DNA of 30,907 bases from NCBI RefSeq assembly GCF_901875635.1, contig NZ_CABFMN010000125.1, positions 1 through 30,907 of the forward strand. Reading direction: 5' to 3'. The notes beneath the pieces were generated by a model. That model did no database searches, was not told the origin of the DNA, and was given only the letters and a program-made list of their open reading frames with translations. Each line of letters opens with the position of its first letter. The first letter of the stretch is position 1. The DNA comes from Xylophilus ampelinus (GTDB lineage: Bacteria > Pseudomonadota > Gammaproteobacteria > Burkholderiales > Burkholderiaceae_C). Positions 23,012 through 30,670 of the stretch are shown in pieces. The position numbers and the translations under genes were made by a program.

Positions 23012-24784
23012 ATGGCGGCAGAAGGCAGCGCGGGGGACCTGGTCAAGGTCGTGACCCTGCTCGGGGCGGCGGTGGTGGCCGTGCCCCTGTTCAAGCGCAT
23101 CGGGCTCGGCTCGGTGCTGGGCTACCTGGCGGCGGGGCTGGCCATCGGTCCCTTCGGGCTCAAGCTCTTCAGTGATCCGCAGGCCATCCTCCACACGGCC
23201 GAGCTCGGTGTGGTGATGTTCCTGTTCGTCATCGGCCTCGAGATGCGGCCGTCGCACCTGTGGAGCCTGCGGCGCGAGATCTTTGGCCTGGGCAGCCTGC
23301 AGGTCGTGGTGTGCGGGCTGCTGCTCACCGGCGTGGGCGTGGCCTTCGGCTTCTCGCTGGCGGTGTCCTTCGTGAGCGCGATGGGCTTCGTGCTCACCTC
23401 GACCGCGATCGTCATGCAGCTGCTCGGCGAACGCGGCGACATCGCGGCACCACGCGGCCAGAAGATCGTGGCCATCCTGCTCTTCGAGGACCTGCTCATC
23501 GTGCCGCTGCTGGCCATCGTGGCCTTCATGGCGCCGGTCGACGCGAGCGCACCGGTGGACCGCGTGGCGGCCGAGTCGCGCTGGCTCGGCGTGGCGGTGG
23601 CCGTGGGCGCGCTGGCTGCGCTGGTCGCCGCCGGGCTGTGGCTGCTCAACCCGCTGTTCCGCGTCCTCGCCAACGCCAAAGCACGCGAAGTGATGACGGC
23701 CGCGGCGCTGCTGGTCGTTCTGGGCGCCGCGCTGCTGATGCAACTGGGTGGGCTGTCGATGGCCATGGGCGCCTTCCTGGCCGGCGTGCTGCTGTCCGAA
23801 TCGACCTTCCGCCACCAGCTCGAGGCCGACATCGAGCCCTTCCGCGGGCTGCTGCTGGGCCTGTTCTTCCTCGGCGTGGGCATGTCGCTGGACCTGGCCG
23901 TCGTCGCGCAGAACTGGCCGATCATCGTGGCCGGCGTGCTGTCGATGATGGTGGTCAAAGCACTGTGCATCTACGGCGTGGCACGCCTGGCCAGGAGCTC
24001 GCACGCCGACGCGCTGGACCGCGCCGTGCTGATGGCGCAGGGCGGCGAATTCGCCTTCGTGCTCTTCTCGGCGGCACTGGGCGCGAAAGTGATCGATCCG
24101 GTGGTCAACGCCAACATGACGGCGATCGTCGTGCTGTCGATGGCGCTCACTCCACTGGTCGTGCTGGCGCACGGGCGCTTCGCGCCCAAGGCCGCGGCCT
24201 CGATGGAAGGGATCGAGACGGCCCACGACCTCATGGGCAGCGTGCTGATCATCGGCTTCGGCCGATTTGGCCAGATCGCCAGCCAGGGCTTGCTGGCGCG
24301 CGGCGCCAGCATCTCGATCATCGACAGCGAGACCGACGTCATCCGCACCGCGGGCTCCGCCGGCTTCAAGGTCTACTACGGTGACGGCGGGCGCGCCGAC
24401 GTGCTCCACGCCGCCGGTGCGCACCAGGCGCGCGCCATCCTGGTGTGCATCGACGACCGGGCCGCCGCCACGCGCATTGCCGAACTGGTGAAGGCCGAGT
24501 TTCCGCATGCGCAATTGCTCGTTCGAGCCTACGACCGAGAGCACGCGATGGAACTGCTCAAGGCCAACGTCGACTACCAGATCCGCGAGACCTTCGAATC
24601 GGCGATGCTCTTCAGCCGGCAGGCGATCCTGGCGTTGGGCGCGACGCCCGGCGAGGCGGACGAGGCCGTGGCCGAGGTCCGCCGCCGCGACACGGAGCGC
24701 TTCAGCCTCGAAGCCGCGGGCGGGCTGTTCGCCGGCACGGCCGTGCTGTTCAGCAACGTGGGCAAGAAGAAGGACGGCGCATGA
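23012..24784 (+). CDS. Kef-type monovalent cation/proton antiporter
   Basis: 590-residue CPA2-family antiporter. The N-terminal ~390 residues form about 12 membrane segments, with LGYLAAGLAIGPFGL, FLFVIGLEMRP, TSTAIVMQLL and LLFEDLLIVPLLAI typical of Kef proteins. A cytoplasmic RCK/TrkA-N domain starts with LIIGFGRFGQIASQGLL near residue 412. E. coli KefB/KefC are gated by glutathione adducts and acidify the cell to protect against electrophiles; an upstream glyoxalase II gene fits that role. Start ATG 23012 with GGAGG at 22999-23003. No KefF/KefG ancillary gene is present. Its stop overlaps the next gene (ATGA). Confidence 0.88.
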   Translation: MAAEGSAGDLVKVVTLLGAAVVAVPLFKRIGLGSVLGYLAAGLAIGPFGLKLFSDPQAILHTAELGVVMFLFVIGLEMRPSHLWSLRREIFGLGSLQVVVCGLLLTGVGVAFGFSLAVSFVSAMGFVLTSTAIVMQLLGERGDIAAPRGQKIVAILLFEDLLIVPLLAIVAFMAPVDASAPVDRVAAESRWLGVAVAVGALAALVAAGLWLLNPLFRVLANAKAREVMTAAALLVVLGAALLMQLGGLSMAMGAFLAGVLLSESTFRHQLEADIEPFRGLLLGLFFLGVGMSLDLAVVAQNWPIIVAGVLSMMVVKALCIYGVARLARSSHADALDRAVLMAQGGEFAFVLFSAALGAKVIDPVVNANMTAIVVLSMALTPLVVLAHGRFAPKAAASMEGIETAHDLMGSVLIIGFGRFGQIASQGLLARGASISIIDSETDVIRTAGSAGFKVYYGDGGRADVLHAAGAHQARAILVCIDDRAAATRIAELVKAEFPHAQLLVRAYDREHAMELLKANVDYQIRETFESAMLFSRQAILALGATPGEADEAVAEVRRRDTERFSLEAAGGLFAGTAVLFSNVGKKKDGA

Positions 24785-25326
24785 GTCGCGCGGCCTGGGA
24801 CGATGTCGTCCACTTCTGGCGCGACGCCGGGCCCCCGGCCTGGTTCAAGAAGAATCCGGAGTTCGACCGTCGTTTTCGCGAACGCTTTCACGACGCGCAC
24901 TTTGCCGCCGCCCGTCGCGAATACGATGCCTGGGTCACGCAGGAGCCGCACAGTGCGCTCGCGCTGATGTTGCTGCTGGACCAGTATCCGCGCAACGCCT
25001 TCCGCGGCACGGGCCACATGTACGCCACCGACCCATTGGCCCGCCACTACGCCGACCGCCTGGTCGCGCAGGGCTTCGACCAACGGATCGAAGAATCGCT
25101 GCGCCTGTTCTGCTACCTGCCCTTCGCGCACTCCGAAGACATGGCCGACCAGCAGCGCTCGCTCGCCCTGAACCGCGCCTTGAGCGCCGAGTCGGGCGAG
25201 CATGCGCAGGGCCATCTGGACATCATCCGCCGCTTCGGCCGCTTCCCGCACCGCAACCACCTGCTCGGCCGCACGACCACGCCCGAGGAACGGACTTTCC
25301 TGGACGCGGGCGGCTTCGCCGGCTGA
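24781..25326 (+). CDS. DUF924 family protein
   Basis: 181-residue all-helical protein of the DUF924 family (tetratricopeptide-like fold, function unknown). Family patterns: FWRDAGPPAWFKKNPEFDRRF at the N-terminus, LALMLLLDQYPRNAFRGT near residue 65, CYLPFAHSEDMADQQRS near 110 and GRFPHRNHLLGR near 155. The start ATG at 24781 overlaps the antiporter stop, so the two are co-translated. It converges with the LtrA gene, 15 bases apart. No catalytic function can be claimed. Confidence 0.9.
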   Translation: MSRAAWDDVVHFWRDAGPPAWFKKNPEFDRRFRERFHDAHFAAARREYDAWVTQEPHSALALMLLLDQYPRNAFRGTGHMYATDPLARHYADRLVAQGFDQRIEESLRLFCYLPFAHSEDMADQQRSLALNRALSAESGEHAQGHLDIIRRFGRFPHRNHLLGRTTTPEERTFLDAGGFAG

Positions 25327-25341
25327 GCCGGCCCTCGCCAT

Positions 25342-26535
25342 TCAGTGGCCGACCTGGGGTGTCGCGTGCCGGCGGCGTCGCGCCATGGAATCCCAGAGCG
25401 CAACGACGATCACCACCACCGTCGTGCCGGTGCCCGCGATCGCGATGCTCAGGTGCCCAATCACGGGAATCAACAGCGCCAGCAGCAGCAGGCCGACCCC
25501 GTGCGAGACCGGGAAGCTGCCATGCACCACCCGCTTGAACAGGGCGTTGCCCAGCAGGTAGATCGCCGGCCCGCCGAGCAGCACGGCGAGGTACTTGGGC
25601 TCGACGTGGTGGTCCCCATGGCCGATCACGAGGTCATCGGCCACCGCCGAAGCGATGATCCCGGCGATGAGGACCACGTGGATGTAGTGGAACAGCGCGC
25701 CGATGCGGCCCGGGTCCTCGGCGTGTTCGATCACATGGCTGGCCGCCTTGCTGCTGGTGTCGAAGTAGATCCACCACATCGCGATGCTGCCGAGGAAGGT
25801 GACGGCCATCTCGAAGACCGCCCACACGTCCCATTCCTTCGCCAGGGCGAAGGACGCACCGCTGGCCAGCACCGATTCGCCCAGCGCGACGATCACGAAG
25901 AGCTGGCAGCGCTCCGCGAGGTGTCCGCCGTCGATGGTCCATTCGCTGGTCGCCGAACGACCCAGCCCGGGAAAGGCGAAGCCCGTCATGGGCGAGAAAT
26001 ACTCGCAGGCCACCGCGACGGCCCACAGGCCCAGGCGCAGCATGCCGTCGCTTGCCAGGCCGCCCGCGATCCAGAAAGCCGCCGAGACGCACAGCCACGC
26101 CAGCATGCGCCGGAAGTTGGGCGCCATGGGACTGCCGCGCTCCAGGGCCAGCAGCACCCACGCCGTTCGGCCGACCTGGATCAGCGCATAGCAGGCGGCA
26201 AAGATGAGGCCCCGATCCCCGAAGGCCTGCGGCAGCGCAGCCGACATCACCAGGGCGACCATCATGATGGCGAACAGCACCAGCCGGATCGGGAGCGCGC
26301 CCGGGTTGAACCAGTTGGTCATCCACGACGTGTACTGCCAGCCGAGCCAGACCGCGAACCACATGAGCAGCGTCTGCGCCGCACCGAGCACGGTGAGGTG
26401 CTCGAGCAGGTAGTGGGACAACTGCGTGACGGCGAAGACATAGACCAGGTCGAAGAAGAGTTCTTCGTTGAGGACCTTGGCCTCATGGGTCCGCGAACGC
26501 AGCAGCGGCTGGCGCGGAAGGCTGTCGTTGTGCAT
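25342..26535 (-). CDS. Low temperature requirement A (LtrA) family membrane protein
   Basis: 397-residue inner-membrane protein of the bacterial LtrA family. It has around eleven hydrophobic segments. The N-terminal signature EAKVLNEELFFDLVYVFAVTQLSH is typical (residues about 18-41), and ERCQLFVIVALGESVLASG near residue 210 is the other conserved block. The name comes from a Listeria gene needed for growth in the cold; the biochemical function is unknown. The ATG at 26533-26535 has AAGGGG six bases upstream. It appears to be a single gene, separated by 89 bases from the ABC permease on the same strand. Confidence 0.88.
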   Translation of the reverse strand: MHNDSLPRQPLLRSRTHEAKVLNEELFFDLVYVFAVTQLSHYLLEHLTVLGAAQTLLMWFAVWLGWQYTSWMTNWFNPGALPIRLVLFAIMMVALVMSAALPQAFGDRGLIFAACYALIQVGRTAWVLLALERGSPMAPNFRRMLAWLCVSAAFWIAGGLASDGMLRLGLWAVAVACEYFSPMTGFAFPGLGRSATSEWTIDGGHLAERCQLFVIVALGESVLASGASFALAKEWDVWAVFEMAVTFLGSIAMWWIYFDTSSKAASHVIEHAEDPGRIGALFHYIHVVLIAGIIASAVADDLVIGHGDHHVEPKYLAVLLGGPAIYLLGNALFKRVVHGSFPVSHGVGLLLLALLIPVIGHLSIAIAGTGTTVVVIVVALWDSMARRRRHATPQVGH

Positions 26536-26624
26536 CTGTGCCCCTTCGCGCTCCCCGGCGCGCGACGCGATCATCGCATGGGCGCTCGGCGGAATCGGCC
26601 GTCGCGGACCGGCTCAAGGCGGGC

Positions 26625-27455
26625 TCAGAGCTTCTCGGTCTCACCGCTGCGCGGCTGCCATTTCATCAATCGTCGCTCGATCATGCCGACCAGGCCATCG
26701 AGCACCAGCGCGAAGGCGGTCAGCACGACGATCCCGGCGAACACGGTGTTGACGTCGAAGGTGCCCTCGGCCTGCAGGATGAGATAGCCCACCCCGCGCG
26801 CCGAACCCAGGTACTCGCCCACCACGGCGCCGACGAAGGCCAGGCCCACCGAGGTGTGCAGGCTCGAGAAGACCCAGCTGGTGGCGCTGGGCAGGTACAC
26901 CGTGCGCAGCAGCTGCCGCTGGTTGGCCCCCAGCATCCGCGCGTTGGCGAGCACCACGGGACTGACCTCGCGCACGCCCTGATAGACGTTGAAGAAGACG
27001 ATGAAGAACACCAGCGTGACGGCCAGCGCCACCTTGCTCCAGATGCCCAGGCCGAACCACAGCGCGAAGATCGGCGCGAGGATCACGCGCGGCATCGAGT
27101 TGGCGGCCTTGATGTAGGGGTCGAGGATCAGGCTGGCCGTGGGCGCCAGCGCCAGCCACAGGCCGCAGGACAGCCCGAGCACGGTGCCGATGCCGAAGGC
27201 CAGCACCGTCTCCAACAGCGTCACGCCCAAATGGATGTAGATGTCGGCATTGCCCTTGAGGCCGTCGGGAAAGAGCGCATTGGGCGGCACGTCGACCGGC
27301 AGGAACCAGCTCCAGATGCGGCCGGCCACCTGGATCGGCTCGCCGAGGAAGAAGGCGACCTTCTGGTCGCGCGAGGCCAAGTGCCACAGCACCAGCAGCA
27401 GGACGAGCAGCGCGAGTTGCCACACGCGCGCATTGCGTTCGTTCGGGCGCAACAT
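26625..27455 (-). CDS. ABC transporter permease, nitrate/sulfonate/taurine type
   Basis: 276-residue binding-protein-dependent permease of the SsuC/TauC/NrtB type. One N-terminal helix (LALLVLLLVLWHLA) is followed by a periplasmic loop and five more hydrophobic segments. The cytoplasmic coupling region reads ANSMPRVILAPIFALWFGLG near residue 115, equivalent to the EAA loop. Start ATG at 27453-27455 overlaps the stop of the ATPase gene (ATGA), so they are co-translated. Last gene of the SBP-ATPase-permease unit. The transported compound is unknown. Confidence 0.9.
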   Translation of the reverse strand: MLRPNERNARVWQLALLVLLLVLWHLASRDQKVAFFLGEPIQVAGRIWSWFLPVDVPPNALFPDGLKGNADIYIHLGVTLLETVLAFGIGTVLGLSCGLWLALAPTASLILDPYIKAANSMPRVILAPIFALWFGLGIWSKVALAVTLVFFIVFFNVYQGVREVSPVVLANARMLGANQRQLLRTVYLPSATSWVFSSLHTSVGLAFVGAVVGEYLGSARGVGYLILQAEGTFDVNTVFAGIVVLTAFALVLDGLVGMIERRLMKWQPRSGETEKL

Positions 27456-28270
27456 CAGGCGGCCTTTTTCAGCTGTTGCGCATAGCCCTTGAGGACCTCC
27501 TCGCGAAGCACGTCCCAGATCTGTGTGTGCAGTTCGACGAAGCGCGGCTGCATGCGGACCTCGGCCACGTCGCGCGGCCGCGGCAGGTCGATCACGAATT
27601 CGCCGATCGGGTGCGTGGCCGGGCCCGCCGACAGCACGACCACGCGGTCGCTCATGGCGATGGCCTCGTCGAGGTCGTGCGTGATGAACAGGACTGCTTT
27701 TCGCCTGGCTGCCCACAGCTCGAGCACCTCGTTCTCCATCAGCTGCCGCGTCTGGATGTCCAGTGCGCTGAAGGGCTCGTCCATGAGGATGATGTCGGGA
27801 TCCAGCGCCAGGGTCTGGGCCAGCGCCGTGCGCTTGCGCATGCCGCCCGACAGCTGGTGCGGATAGCGGTCGCCGAAGCCCGCGAGGCCCACGCGCGCCA
27901 GCCACTGTTCGGCCTGCGCCCTCGCCTCGCGCTCGGGCACGCCGCGGTACTGCAGGCCGACCATCACGTTGTCGATCGCGCTGCGCCAGGGCATCAGCGC
28001 TTCGGTCTGGAACATGTAGCCGGCCCGTGTATTGATGCCCGCCAGCGGCTGACCAAAGACGCGCACCGTGCCCGACGAGGGCGCGAGCAGCCCCGCCGCG
28101 ATGTTCAGCAGCGTCGACTTGCCGCAACCGGTGGGCCCGACGACCGAGACGAATTCGCCCGCGCCGATGCGCAGCGTGGTGTCGGCCACCGCGGTGTAGC
28201 GCTGGCGCGCGTCGTCCTTGGCGCGGAAGGTGCAGGTGATGTCGAGCAGTTCGAGGGCGTGGTCGGACAT
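27455..28270 (-). CDS. ABC transporter ATP-binding protein, nitrate/sulfonate/taurine type
   Basis: 271-residue ATPase. Walker A GPTGCGKST at 45-53, signature LSGGMRKR (Q-less variant of LSGGQ), Walker B IILMDEPFSALD and switch histidine in LFITHDLDEA are all present; the Q-loop is FQTEALMPW, typical of the SsuB/TauB/NrtD branch. Start ATG at 28268-28270 with GAGAGAAG upstream. The gap of 142 bases from the substrate-binding gene is filled by hairpins. No fused regulatory domain. Confidence 0.92.
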   Translation of the reverse strand: MSDHALELLDITCTFRAKDDARQRYTAVADTTLRIGAGEFVSVVGPTGCGKSTLLNIAAGLLAPSSGTVRVFGQPLAGINTRAGYMFQTEALMPWRSAIDNVMVGLQYRGVPEREARAQAEQWLARVGLAGFGDRYPHQLSGGMRKRTALAQTLALDPDIILMDEPFSALDIQTRQLMENEVLELWAARRKAVLFITHDLDEAIAMSDRVVVLSAGPATHPIGEFVIDLPRPRDVAEVRMQPRFVELHTQIWDVLREEVLKGYAQQLKKAA

Positions 28271-28283
28271 GGGCTTCTCTCGA

Positions 28284-28337
28284 GAAAACGCCGGGCCGCC
28301 CCAAGTTTTCTTGCCCCCTCGGGGGGCGGGCTGGGCG
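28284..28337 (-). repeat. Intergenic hairpin repeat, family 2, copy 3
   Basis: On the minus strand, arms GAAAAC and GTTTTC (28310-28305 and 28289-28284) enclose the loop TTGGGGCGGCCCGGC. Upstream in the same orientation are GCCCCCCGAGGGGGC and CGCCCAGCCC, also represented in copy 2. A further perfect hairpin (CTGGGC 28331-28336, GCCCAG 28340-28345) overlaps its edge. It lies in the leader of the ATPase gene. Confidence 0.8.
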
Positions 28338-28360
28338 TAGCCCAGCTCTGGGGCGCTGAG

Positions 28361-28390
28361 CAAAAGGAAATCCCGGCACGAAGGCCGGGA
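28361..28390 (-). terminator. Attenuator-like hairpin after the substrate-binding gene
   Basis: On the minus strand TCCCGGC and GCCGGGA (28390-28384 and 28377-28371) form a 7-bp stem with a 6-base loop, followed by TTTCCTTTTG. It lies 23 bases after the substrate-binding gene stop and before the ATPase gene. Partial termination here would give more binding protein than transporter. Confidence 0.6.
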
Positions 28391-28412
28391 CGCAGCGGGG
28401 CGACGGGCGCGT

Positions 28413-29447
28413 TCAGGCCTTGAACCGATCCTTGGCGCGCCTGGCGAAGTCGTTGGTGTAGATCTTGTCCAGGTCGATGCGATCGCCCTTGACCGTGGTG
28501 TCGAAGCTGGTGATGGCGGCCAGCGCGGTCTTCGGCCCGTCGGCCGGCACGATGCCGTCCGGAGAGATCGACTCGCGCACCTTGTCGAAGGACGCCAGGT
28601 ACAGCGCCCGGTCGCCCAGCAGGTAGGTCTCGGGCACGGTCTTGATGATGTCGCCGGGGCCGGCGGTCTGCAGCCACTTGAGGCCGTGCACGATTGCGTT
28701 GGCCAGCGCCTGGCAGGTGTTGGGATTCTTCTGCACGAACTCGGCCGGTGCGTACAGGCAGGCCGCGGGCATGGGGCCGCCGAAGACCTCCTGCGTGCCC
28801 TTGAGCGTGCGGGTGTCGCTGATGATCTTCACGTCGCCTTTCTGCTCGAGCATGGTCATCACCGGGTCGGTGTTGCTGATCGCGTCGATCTGCCCCGAGC
28901 GCAGCGCAGTCAGCGCGCCGGCGGCGACGCCCACGCCGATGTAGCTCACGTCGCTGGCCTTCAGGCCGCCGCGCGAGAGCACGAGGTTGGCCACCATGTT
29001 CGTCGACGAACCCGGCGCGGAGACGCCGATCTTCTTGCCCTTGAGGTCGGCGATGCCCTTGTAGCCCGCCATGTTCTTGGTCGACACGCCGACCGCGATC
29101 TGCGGTGCGCGGCCCTGCAGCACGAAGGCTTCGAAGAACTGGTTCTTCGCCTGCAGGTTGATGGTGTGCTCGAAGGCACCCGAGCACACGTCGGCCGAGC
29201 CACCCACCACGGCCTGCAGCGCGCGTGCGCCGCCGGCGAAATCGGAAATCTCGACCTCCAGCCCTTCGGCCTTGAAGTAGCCGAGTTGTTCGGAGATGGT
29301 GAGCGGCAGGTAGTAGAACGCAGCCTTGCCACCGACGGCGATCGAGACCTTGGACTTCTCGAGCTTGGGCTGCGCACGCAGCGCGGGCGCGGCGACCAGG
29401 GCGGCACTGGCCATGGCCAGCGAATGGAAGGAGCGTCGGTTGAGCAT
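28413..29447 (-). CDS. ABC transporter substrate-binding protein, NMT1/SsuA-like
   Basis: 344-residue periplasmic binding protein of the nitrate/sulfonate/taurine or thiamine-precursor type. The signal peptide begins MLNRRSFHSLAMASAALVAA; the twin arginine followed by S-F suggests Tat export, with cleavage near ALRAQ. The mature part has YYLPLTISEQLGYFKAEGL, FAGGARALQAVVGGSADV and LKGKKIGVSAPGSSTNM, the usual lobe-1 blocks. Start ATG 29445-29447 lacks a Shine-Dalgarno (CCCTC precedes it). First gene of the transporter unit. Ligand not predictable from sequence alone. Confidence 0.9.
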   Translation of the reverse strand: MLNRRSFHSLAMASAALVAAPALRAQPKLEKSKVSIAVGGKAAFYYLPLTISEQLGYFKAEGLEVEISDFAGGARALQAVVGGSADVCSGAFEHTINLQAKNQFFEAFVLQGRAPQIAVGVSTKNMAGYKGIADLKGKKIGVSAPGSSTNMVANLVLSRGGLKASDVSYIGVGVAAGALTALRSGQIDAISNTDPVMTMLEQKGDVKIISDTRTLKGTQEVFGGPMPAACLYAPAEFVQKNPNTCQALANAIVHGLKWLQTAGPGDIIKTVPETYLLGDRALYLASFDKVRESISPDGIVPADGPKTALAAITSFDTTVKGDRIDLDKIYTNDFARRAKDRFKA

Positions 29448-29555
29448 GAGGGTCGAGCGGATCGTTCTGAAAGACCCGATCGAGCTTAGGTGGCACCCCT
29501 GCCGAAGGCATCCGGAACATCCCGACGCGGGTTTCCACGGTAAGCCGAAACGCTC

Positions 29556-29572
29556 AGCGCAACGGTTGCGCT
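29556..29572. promoter_or_regulatory. Perfect 17-bp palindrome, possible operator
   Basis: AGCGCAACGGTTGCGCT: 8-bp perfect arms around a single central G. It lies 16 bases after the MAPEG gene stop and 109 bases before the substrate-binding gene start. It could be a LacI-like repressor site for the transporter, or the stem of a terminator for the MAPEG gene, although no T-run follows. Confidence 0.5.
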
Positions 29573-29587
29573 AACCTCAGGCAGGCG

Positions 29588-29980
29588 TCAGCGCCCGATG
29601 AAGAAGATCGCGATGTTGACCAGCAGCGCCGTGCTCCACACCAGGCTGCGCAGTGTGCTGCGGCCACGCACGTACAGCGAGATGTAGACCACGCGCAGCA
29701 GCACGTAGGCCAGGGCCAGCGCATCGAGCCGCCCCTGTGCGGCGCCGAACTGATGCGCCACGATGACGGCGCCGATGAACAGCGGCAGGCCTTCGAAGCT
29801 GTTGGCCTGCGCCGCGTTGGCGCGCGCACGCCAACCACTCTGGCGCGCCGCCCATTCGCGGGGTGCGTCGTTGTCACCCACGCCGAATGCGCCGGCCTTG
29901 GCCAGCCACGCCGATGCATAAGGCAGCAGCGCGGCCACAAGAACGCACCAGTAGGCCAGGGTCAGGTGGCTGAAGCTCAT
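29588..29980 (-). CDS. MAPEG family membrane protein
   Basis: 130-residue integral membrane protein of the MAPEG family (membrane-associated proteins in eicosanoid and glutathione metabolism). Four hydrophobic helices are visible; the loop after the first has the family pattern RARANAAQANSFEGLPLFIGA (N-A-x-x-N-x-x-E-x-L-P). The C-terminal YISLYVRGRSTLRSLVW is typical. Bacterial members are mostly uncharacterised; glutathione-linked activity is possible but not shown. Start ATG 29978-29980 with GGAGA close upstream. Downstream of recR on the same strand, with repeat copy E between. Confidence 0.88.
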   Translation of the reverse strand: MSFSHLTLAYWCVLVAALLPYASAWLAKAGAFGVGDNDAPREWAARQSGWRARANAAQANSFEGLPLFIGAVIVAHQFGAAQGRLDALALAYVLLRVVYISLYVRGRSTLRSLVWSTALLVNIAIFFIGR

Positions 29981-29999
29981 CGCGTCTCCGAATGAAAGT

Positions 30000-30061
30000 T
30001 ATGAACCGAATCGCCCTGCAGCGCCCGCCAGACGGGCGCGACCAGCTATCAAAACAATAGC
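30000..30061 (-). repeat. 62-bp double-palindrome repeat, copy E
   Basis: On the minus strand: GCTATTGTTTTGATAGC (30061-30045), spacer, CGCCCGTCTGGCGGGCG (30038-30022), CTGCAGGG, and a diverged tail. It occupies most of the gap between the recR stop (30079) and the MAPEG start (29980). Confidence 0.85.
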
Positions 30062-30078
30062 ATCGACCTGCAGCGACA

Positions 30079-30669
30079 TCACCGTCGGTCGACCAGCGCG
30101 TGCGCGATGGTGCCGAGGTCGACGTACTCCAGTTCGCTGCCCGCGGGCACGCCGCGTGCCAGACGCGTCACGGTGAGGCCGCGCGACCGCAACGCTTCGC
30201 CGATCACGTGCGCCGTGGCCTCGCCTTCCGCGGTGAAGTTGGTGGCGAGGATCACCTCGCTCACCTGGCCGTCGAGCGCGCGCTCCATCAGCCGGTGCAG
30301 GCCGATGTCGCGCACGCCGATGCCGTCGAGCGGGCTCAGCTTGCCCATGAGCACGAAGTAGTAGCCGCGGAAGGCGTTGGTACGTTCCAGTGCGGCCTGG
30401 TCGGCCGGCGTCTCGACCACCGCGAGCTTGCTGGCATCGCGGCGCGGGTCGCGGCACACGTTGCAGATCTCGGCCTCGGTGAAGGTGTTGCAGCGGTCGC
30501 AGTGGCGCACCGTGCCGGCAGCGGTCTGCAGCGCGCGCGCCAGCAACTGCGCCCCCTCGCGGTCGTGCTGCAGCATGTGGAAGGCCATGCGCGAGGCCGA
30601 CTTCGCGCCCACGCCCGGCAGGCGGCGCAGCGCGTCGACCAGGGCATCGAGCGAGCTGGCGTCGGACAC
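30079..30669 (-). CDS. recR: RecR recombination mediator
   Basis: 196-residue RecR, which with RecF and RecO loads RecA at single-strand gaps. Order of parts: N-terminal helix-hairpin-helix ([18 protein letters not shown]), four-cysteine zinc finger ([16 protein letters not shown]), Toprim domain ([34 protein letters not shown]) and C-terminal Walker-B-like [13 protein letters not shown]. The start is GTG at 30667-30669, with AAGGAG seven bases upstream; no ATG fits and the length matches the family. That ribosome site lies inside the end of the upstream DUF1176 gene, so they are coupled. The usual dnaX-ybaB neighbours are absent. Confidence 0.95.
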   Translation of the reverse strand: MSDASSLDALVDALRRLPGVGAKSASRMAFHMLQHDREGAQLLARALQTAAGTVRHCDRCNTFTEAEICNVCRDPRRDASKLAVVETPADQAALERTNAFRGYYFVLMGKLSPLDGIGVRDIGLHRLMERALDGQVSEVILATNFTAEGEATAHVIGEALRSRGLTVTRLARGVPAGSELEYVDLGTIAHALVDRR

Positions 30670-30670
30670 G

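Noticed and set aside
22853..24544. 563-codon minus-strand frame over the Kef antiporter
   Set aside because: His/Gln/Arg-rich translation typical of the antisense of membrane-protein codons; the plus strand is clearly the antiporter.
3803..30061. CRISPR array
   Set aside because: The five repeats are kilobases apart, in both orientations, and internally palindromic, with no regular spacers and no cas genes.
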